A DNA stretch of 64,000 nucleotides, taken from Chrysaora quinquecirrha (Eukaryota; Cnidaria; Scyphozoa; Semaeostomeae; Pelagiidae). A model generated the notes under the pieces. It had not been told where the DNA came from. It saw only the letters and a program-made list of their open reading frames with translations, and made no database searches. Below are positions 59,172 to 64,000 of this stretch, piece by piece. A program made the translations under genes and the position numbers. The stretch's first letter is position 1; each line of letters opens with the position of its first letter. The stretch covers positions 276,092 to 340,091 of the forward strand of contig JACTAT010000352.1 in the NCBI GenBank assembly GCA_014526335.1. The letters are read 5' to 3'.

Positions 59172-59793
59172 TTCCTTTTGATTAACAAGTCAAAAAATTT
59201 ACTCAGTGGTTGTTTGTTAATTAAGTTTCTCTTCAAGGATTAATTAAATTGATTTTTTATGCTTAAGTGTCTCAAGCATTCTGTTTAAAACCAATAATTA
59301 AAAAGTGATTGATACTAGAACAAAACTATATACAGTGTAATGGTAAATGAAATTAACTATCAGTTATTAAAAAACCTGTTTAAGTCTGGCCTTCATGTAA
59401 AATACCCGCACAATCCTAGTTAGGGTCTATCCTGCTGGGAATTATGTCAAATGAGGTGGAATTAGGTAAATTGGGGCGCTGATTCCGAAAATCAATGTTG
59501 GAGGGCGTTTCAGGGGGCATTTGACCTCTTTTCAATTAGAAAATCTCGTTTTTATGCAAAAAAACAAAAATGTCTTGATAATTACTCTTCCCATTATGGG
59601 ATTTTTTCAAACTTGGTTCACTTTGGTAATTCTGGTCTACTAATTCCGAAAATAAATGCTATTTGGGCACATTTTGAGTCAGTTATCTCTATGTCATATC
59701 AAAGTCTCATGATAAATAGCAAAGCATTTGTAGCTTGAACGTCAAAAAAAATCTATAAAAAAAGAAAATAATCTATATGCATTGTCAAAACGA
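59172..59793. repeat. repeat-like 3' flank of the nuclease-like pseudogene
   Basis: ATTCCGAAAATCAATG (about 59483) and ATTCCGAAAATAAATG (about 59642) repeat within this stretch. GGGGGCATTTGACCTCTTTT with TTTTCAATTAGAAAATC resembles CCCTTTTCAATTAGAATTTT at 63620-63645. It is probably the untranslated end of the same mobile family as the pseudogene at 59.8-60.7 kb. No coding signal. Confidence 0.35.
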
Positions 59794-60733
59794 TTAGGCA
59801 TAAAAAATGTCAACGATTTCTTCATCAAAGTCGTTGTCACTGTCATGGCCTTGTAGCAGATCAGCGTCATTGTCGTCGTCACCATTCTCATTTTCATTGC
59901 TTAGTAGCAGCTCTGTGACATCATCCTGGTAGCATTTATCACTCCAGGCAACTGATCCACTTTCATCCCAACCATGATTAGCTGGATCATCCAGATCCAT
60001 CATTAAGCAGCCTGCTTGCCTAAAAATGGATGAGACATAATTCGATCGCTTTATGTGAAGCTTTGAATTCGACTGGCAAGGCGGCAGCAAGCTTAAATCG
60101 GTTATTTTGTTTTCATTTTCAAATTTCTGCAATAAAATCTTCTTTCTCACGTCATTACCGATTTCATTGTTTCGTTACCATACATAGCGCATACAAACTG
60201 TTCTAAGCATCCCTCCACTTCTTCAGATACGAAAAGAGTGGTTCCCAAATTTGCAAATAGATTAACATATTCCGCCTTTTTGGCCATTCTTTTCCAAAAG
60301 GCTATTTTTCCTTTTCTAAAGAAGCTGGAGACATAATCATTTCCGGAAAAGGTGTGAAGCCCAATGAGTGCTCTCCTCTTCTTGATGTCCAGAGATGAAG
60401 ATGTTTCGTCCATTATTTTCCTACTGAGTCCTGTTCCATTGTCAATCAATACTTGGACTCCTCCAAAATCATGGGCAAAGAAGAGGGCTAGGATATCGAT
60501 GTCGCCGGACGGTATTCTGACCATCACGCAATCCCCAGTTGCTCGTTTGCTGCCTGAACAAAGGCAATCAGCTTCGTATCAGCTTCTTCGTGGTTGCATT
60601 CTAATCTTCCAGCAACGTTAATTTCGGCTGCTGACACTTTTGCGCAGTGGTATTTATTGGAGAAGAAAATTGTCCTTCCCTGCAGCTTGCTTTTGTCTTC
60701 TTCTATCGCACGTTGTATTAAATTAAATAGCAT
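59794..60733 (-). pseudogene. PIN/XPG-like nuclease-family gene from a repeated element, broken
   Basis: Three adjoining minus-strand frames form one protein: HEEADTKLIAFVQAA (60733-60524), then GDCVMVRIPSGDIDILALFF and ALIGLHTFSGNDYVSSFFRK (60527-60147), then SLLPPCQSNSKLHIKRSNYV, DDPANHGWDE and an acidic C-terminus (60150-59794). Homologous proteins are abundant, repetitive hypotheticals in invertebrate genomes. The EAD, SGDIDIL and GNDYVS...KGK motifs are placed like the metal-binding E, D-x-D and G-x-D of FEN1/XPG-type PIN nucleases, which is my inference. Two frameshifts (near 60530 and 60160) break it. The N-terminus lies towards the assembly gap. Confidence 0.6.
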
Positions 60734-60779
60734 CGCCTTACTATCTCCATTTTAAGAAAATTTGCAAGATTATAAGGAA

Positions 60780-61279
60780 NNNNNNNNNNNNNNNNNNNNN
60801 NNNNNNNNNNNNNNNNNNNNNNNNNNNNNNNNNNNNNNNNNNNNNNNNNNNNNNNNNNNNNNNNNNNNNNNNNNNNNNNNNNNNNNNNNNNNNNNNNNNN
60901 NNNNNNNNNNNNNNNNNNNNNNNNNNNNNNNNNNNNNNNNNNNNNNNNNNNNNNNNNNNNNNNNNNNNNNNNNNNNNNNNNNNNNNNNNNNNNNNNNNNN
61001 NNNNNNNNNNNNNNNNNNNNNNNNNNNNNNNNNNNNNNNNNNNNNNNNNNNNNNNNNNNNNNNNNNNNNNNNNNNNNNNNNNNNNNNNNNNNNNNNNNNN
61101 NNNNNNNNNNNNNNNNNNNNNNNNNNNNNNNNNNNNNNNNNNNNNNNNNNNNNNNNNNNNNNNNNNNNNNNNNNNNNNNNNNNNNNNNNNNNNNNNNNNN
61201 NNNNNNNNNNNNNNNNNNNNNNNNNNNNNNNNNNNNNNNNNNNNNNNNNNNNNNNNNNNNNNNNNNNNNNNNNNNNNNN
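60780..61279. other. assembly gap of exactly 500 N
   Basis: A run of 500 N with a round length is a scaffold gap whose true size is probably unknown. It lies between the nuclease-like pseudogene and the minisatellite. Sequence on either side may not be truly adjacent. Confidence 0.98.
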
Positions 61280-61311
61280 TGAAACAACATGACAATGGCA
61301 CAAAGATACAA

Positions 61312-61950
61312 CTATGCAACGATACAACGATACAACGATACAATGATACAACAATACAACAATACAACAATACAACAATACAACAATACAACAATACAAC
61401 AATACAACAATACAACAATACAACAATACAACAATACAACAATACAACAATACAACAATACAACAATACAACAATACAACAATACAACAATACAACAATA
61501 CAACAATACAACAATACAACAATACAACAATACAACAATACAACAATACAACAATACAACAATACAACAATACAACAATACAACAATACAACAATACAAC
61601 AATACAACAATACAACAATACAACAATACAACAATACAACAATACAACAATACAACAATACAACAATACAACAATACAACAATACAACAATACAACAATA
61701 CAACAATACAACAATACAACAATACAACAATACAACAATACAACAATACAACAATACAACAATACAACAATACAACAATACAACAATACAACAATACAAC
61801 AATACAACAATACAACAATACAACAATACAACAATACAACAATACAACAATACAACAATACAACAATACAACAATACAACGATACAACAATACAATGGTA
61901 CAATGACACAACGATACAACGATACAACGTTACAGCGATACAGCGATACA
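61312..61950. repeat. 8-bp minisatellite (ACAACAAT)n
   Basis: The unit ACAACAAT is repeated without visible change from about 61345 to 61877. At both edges the units vary (ACAACGAT, ACAATGAT, ACAGCGAT). Because 8 is not a multiple of 3, the array is open in several frames and gives long spurious ORFs (TTIQQYNN or LLYCCIVV repeats). These are not genes. The true length may be collapsed in the assembly. Confidence 0.95.
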
Positions 61951-61970
61951 AAGACAAAACGAAACAATAA

Positions 61971-62326
61971 ATGAATGACAACAGCTCTTGCACCTCATTG
62001 CCAAGGAAGAGTGGTAAGTATCCAAGAATACTTAGCTCATCTTTCCAAGACAACATAAAAGAGTTTAAAGCAAATTGACAATGAAGTTCTAACGTCTGCA
62101 TCTTGTTTTATGGAGATTTGACAAAATGATTCGACCTAGGACTTCTTAAGCTTTATAGATGTAATTAAGAATAAGTGTGCTCTTTCAATCACAAATGGAA
62201 ACATCCATTGAATTTAGAGTGAATTTCTCCCCCTACTCTGCAAAATTGACATGAAGGAATATTGCACACAGATCATTCAAGTTGTACATTGAAAATAGAC
62301 AAATCTTTGGAGTCGATTCAACTTAC
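61971..62326. other. no supported exon
   Basis: Presumed intron of the IP3 receptor gene, to the 3' side of its last visible exon. The next expected receptor exon (the AADLEKKQNE segment in known animals) is not present here. Confidence 0.4.
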
Positions 62327-62442
62327 ATGAAGTTTCTTCAGGAGTACAGTATCACTGGTAGTAGAAACTGCTGGCTTGGCTGCCTTCCAAAACTGATTTT
62401 GTGCTGAATATCGATTCATCGGACAAACTTTGAATAGACAGT
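62327..62442 (-). CDS. ITPR: inositol 1,4,5-trisphosphate receptor, N-terminal exon (partial)
   Basis: The exon follows CAATTTTAG and ends CTTCAT|GTAAGT. It encodes [20 protein letters not shown], then [19 protein letters not shown]. This is almost identical to the conserved suppressor-domain start of animal IP3 receptors, the ER calcium-release channels. It joins in phase with the exon at 63447-63377 (G|AC gives Asp). No stops or frame breaks, so this is an active-looking host gene. The remaining exons, coding for most of a protein of roughly 2,700 residues, are not found in the window. Confidence 0.92.
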
Positions 62443-63376
62443 CTAAAATTGAAAACAACAACATAGAATAACGCGAAGTGGGTAGAAAAAAATGTCACTG
62501 CTTAAGTGTAAAAAATATCTCAAGTAGTTTAAATATCTTACAGTTGTAGGTAATATCTAAGCCAACAGCTAAAACCTTCACATAAAAACCCACCCTTTAT
62601 TAAGGATCAAGGTTGTATATGAGTCAGTATGAAAAAAATTCCCAACAACTTAGGAAACGAGATCCTTTCTTGGAAAGGTGAATTAGAAACGCAAAGTGCA
62701 AGAATGGATTTCTAAGGATTTCCAACGTATTAAGATTTTTAGAACTACGTTTAAAAGGCAAATGCCTTTGAACCTGAGGTTGAACCTGAGGTCTGTAATT
62801 TACGCATTTTTAAGATAATCTACGGGTATAAAAGTGACTTGCGCCAGAGAATTGGGCAGTCTATAAATAAAGTATTGTCTTTCTGTTGTGAACAGTGAAC
62901 TTGCTCTATTACGAGGATTAAAAGATCATAACCTTGACTGGCTCTCAATTAATTTTGAAAGCGACTTCGTGGGCAATGTAAAAATGCTTATTTTCCGTCT
63001 ACTCACTTTAAAATAGCCAAACTCTCTTAACGCGGTAGAAGACTACCCTCAAAGCTTTTAAGCTGATTAACTCATTAATAGGCCTACAATAGGAGTTGCT
63101 AAAGAAGCTTTGGGTGCAGATTGGAATTAAAAATAAAATGATGCAATTCATTTCGAGCTAAAGGAATGAGACCTGATGATGCTTGCCTCTGATGTTTCCT
63201 CGCATATTACATCCTCTTGCCCAACGTGGGGTTACCTATCTCTCTTGGTCAAATTGCGAGTATTGTCAACTCCTGTTTACATAACTCGTATACTCGCCAT
63301 CTCAAATGTTGGCTTCATGCCTTCATTGAATCATTTTCGCTAATCTGCTAATTCGCTTCCCGAATAATGTTATTAC
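62443..63376. other. intron of the IP3 receptor gene
   Basis: Non-coding sequence between two in-phase exons. It contains GAACCTGAGGTT followed by GAACCTGAGGTC near 62768-62791 and a TATAAAAG with AATAAA downstream (62827-62872). These look incidental or part of an old repeat. Confidence 0.7.
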
Positions 63377-63447
63377 CTCGGTGTTTTGTTGGTGGGTTTC
63401 CCAGTGTACCAGCATCGGGCTCTACAACAACACGGTCATCAACAAGT
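63377..63447 (-). CDS. ITPR: inositol 1,4,5-trisphosphate receptor, upstream exon (partial)
   Basis: It lies between TTTTTAG and CCGAG|GTAATA and encodes LVDDRVVVEPDAGTLGNPPT, then KHR. It matches the receptor segment 'STLGLVDDRC.V.PE.GdL.NPPkKfRDCLFK' known in animals. The first base completes the split Gly codon. The preceding exon (start Met, SFLHIGDI region) must lie to the right of the window. It belongs to the same minus-strand gene as 62442-62327. Confidence 0.9.
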
Positions 63448-64000
63448 CTAAAAACAACAAGGCAAACTGTAAAACCAAGCAACAAACATAGCAACATTTA
63501 GGGGGCATATAGGTCTTAAACTATCTACTCAAAATATCTCTTTCGTTGATCGTAAAAGGGGTTGCATGATGCTTTTAGGGGGTGTCTGGAAACTCAAACA
63601 TTGGACAGGAAAATCGGTTTTTCCCTTTTCAATTAGAATTTTTCCGTTTTGTAGCAAAGAGAATGTCTCTAAAACGTTCAAATCGAAACTCTCAACGAGG
63701 TCACATTACACCAAACTGTTTAACAAAAGCTTTGGACTAAAGACTTTTCTCGAGTAGAAACTTTTACGGATATCGCATATTGTAGAGAACTCGCCAAAGA
63801 CTGACGTGCAAAATTCTTCATCTTTAAGTTAACCGGTCCTCAAGAAATGAAAAATGAAAAAAGTATTCACAGATTTAAAAAAAGGTAAATTGCCAAGTTA
63901 ACTCTCCTCAAAGCAGAGATTAAGTCAGCGATCGTTCTCTTCAAAAGTGGAGACCCAAATATGCGCAGAAGGTAATATGAGCTCTTAGAACGGTATGCTT
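63448..64000. other. no supported exon
   Basis: Presumed upstream intron of the IP3 receptor gene. The + strand ORF at 63566-63757 contains TTTTCAATTAGAATTTTTCC, a word shared with the repeat at 59.5 kb, and is not considered a gene. Confidence 0.4.

Noticed and set aside
60718..62101. Very long ORFs on both strands (TTIQQYNN and LLYCCIVV repeats, some spanning the N run)
   Set aside because: They are translations of an 8-bp tandem repeat and of the gap. No start context, no domain, and all three frames are open.
62820..62875. LTR-like TATA box and AATAAA in the IP3 receptor intron
   Set aside because: No second LTR, no TG...CA ends and no primer-binding site are visible.

Overview
The window is AT-rich genomic DNA from a multicellular animal, not a prokaryote. 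Coding segments are split into short exons with GT/AG junctions whose phases can be checked, there are no operons, and most of the sequence is mobile-element debris. Two exons of an inositol trisphosphate receptor gene show that it is metazoan. The mixture of THAP-type transposons, a KDZ transposase, Penelope-like remnants and a P2X7-tail-like gene is what I associate with cnidarians or another marine invertebrate. That placement is inference.

Layout. 0-2.9 kb: a terminal exon of an unknown gene, a tRNA-derived SINE-like repeat, and a LINE fragment containing a Penelope-like GIY-YIG remnant on the other strand. 2.8-6.2 kb: a broken hypothetical gene, a decayed THAP/DDE transposase (copy A) and a protein-kinase pseudogene. 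9.4-15.4 kb: the most interesting unit, a three-exon gene encoding a P2X7 ballast-like zinc domain (+) facing, tail to tail, a nine-exon THAP transposase-like gene (-). Their stop codons are about 105 bases apart. 16.3-21.1 kb: exons of an unrecognised minus-strand gene, probably interrupted by a decayed SAP/SWIM plus DDE element (copy B). 21.6-26.4 kb: a hAT-like transposase gene with in-frame stops. 27-30 kb: probable exons of unknown genes and a hAT-type MITE with an 8-bp target duplication. 30.5-33.5 kb: a second, truncated copy of the multi-exon THAP gene.

34.6-37.2 kb: a broken KDZ transposase. 38.3-38.95 kb: a two-exon minus-strand gene. 40.3-46.6 kb: exons of a possible P-loop ATPase gene, with a two-gene ISL2EU-like transposon (copy C, 41.03-44.97 kb) lying in one intron. 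It has about 68-bp terminal inverted repeats, a THAP/DDE transposase and a SAP-SWIM-YqaJ nuclease protein. 47.5-51.5 kb: three phase-compatible exons of an unknown gene, two related ~700-bp elements nested one inside the other, and a small MITE. 54.5-57.5 kb: a second hAT-like pseudogene on the + strand. 58.6-59.2 kb: an internally deleted THAP/DDE derivative (copy D). 59.8-60.73 kb: a broken nuclease-like gene. 60.78-61.28 kb: a 500-N gap. 61.3-61.95 kb: an 8-bp minisatellite. 62.3-63.45 kb: the IP3 receptor exons.

Two of the transposon families share one plan: a THAP transposase gene converging on an accessory gene. For ISL2EU the accessory protein is a YqaJ nuclease. For the 9.8-15.3 kb unit it would be a P2X7-ballast-like protein, and this pairing is the best candidate here for an undescribed system.
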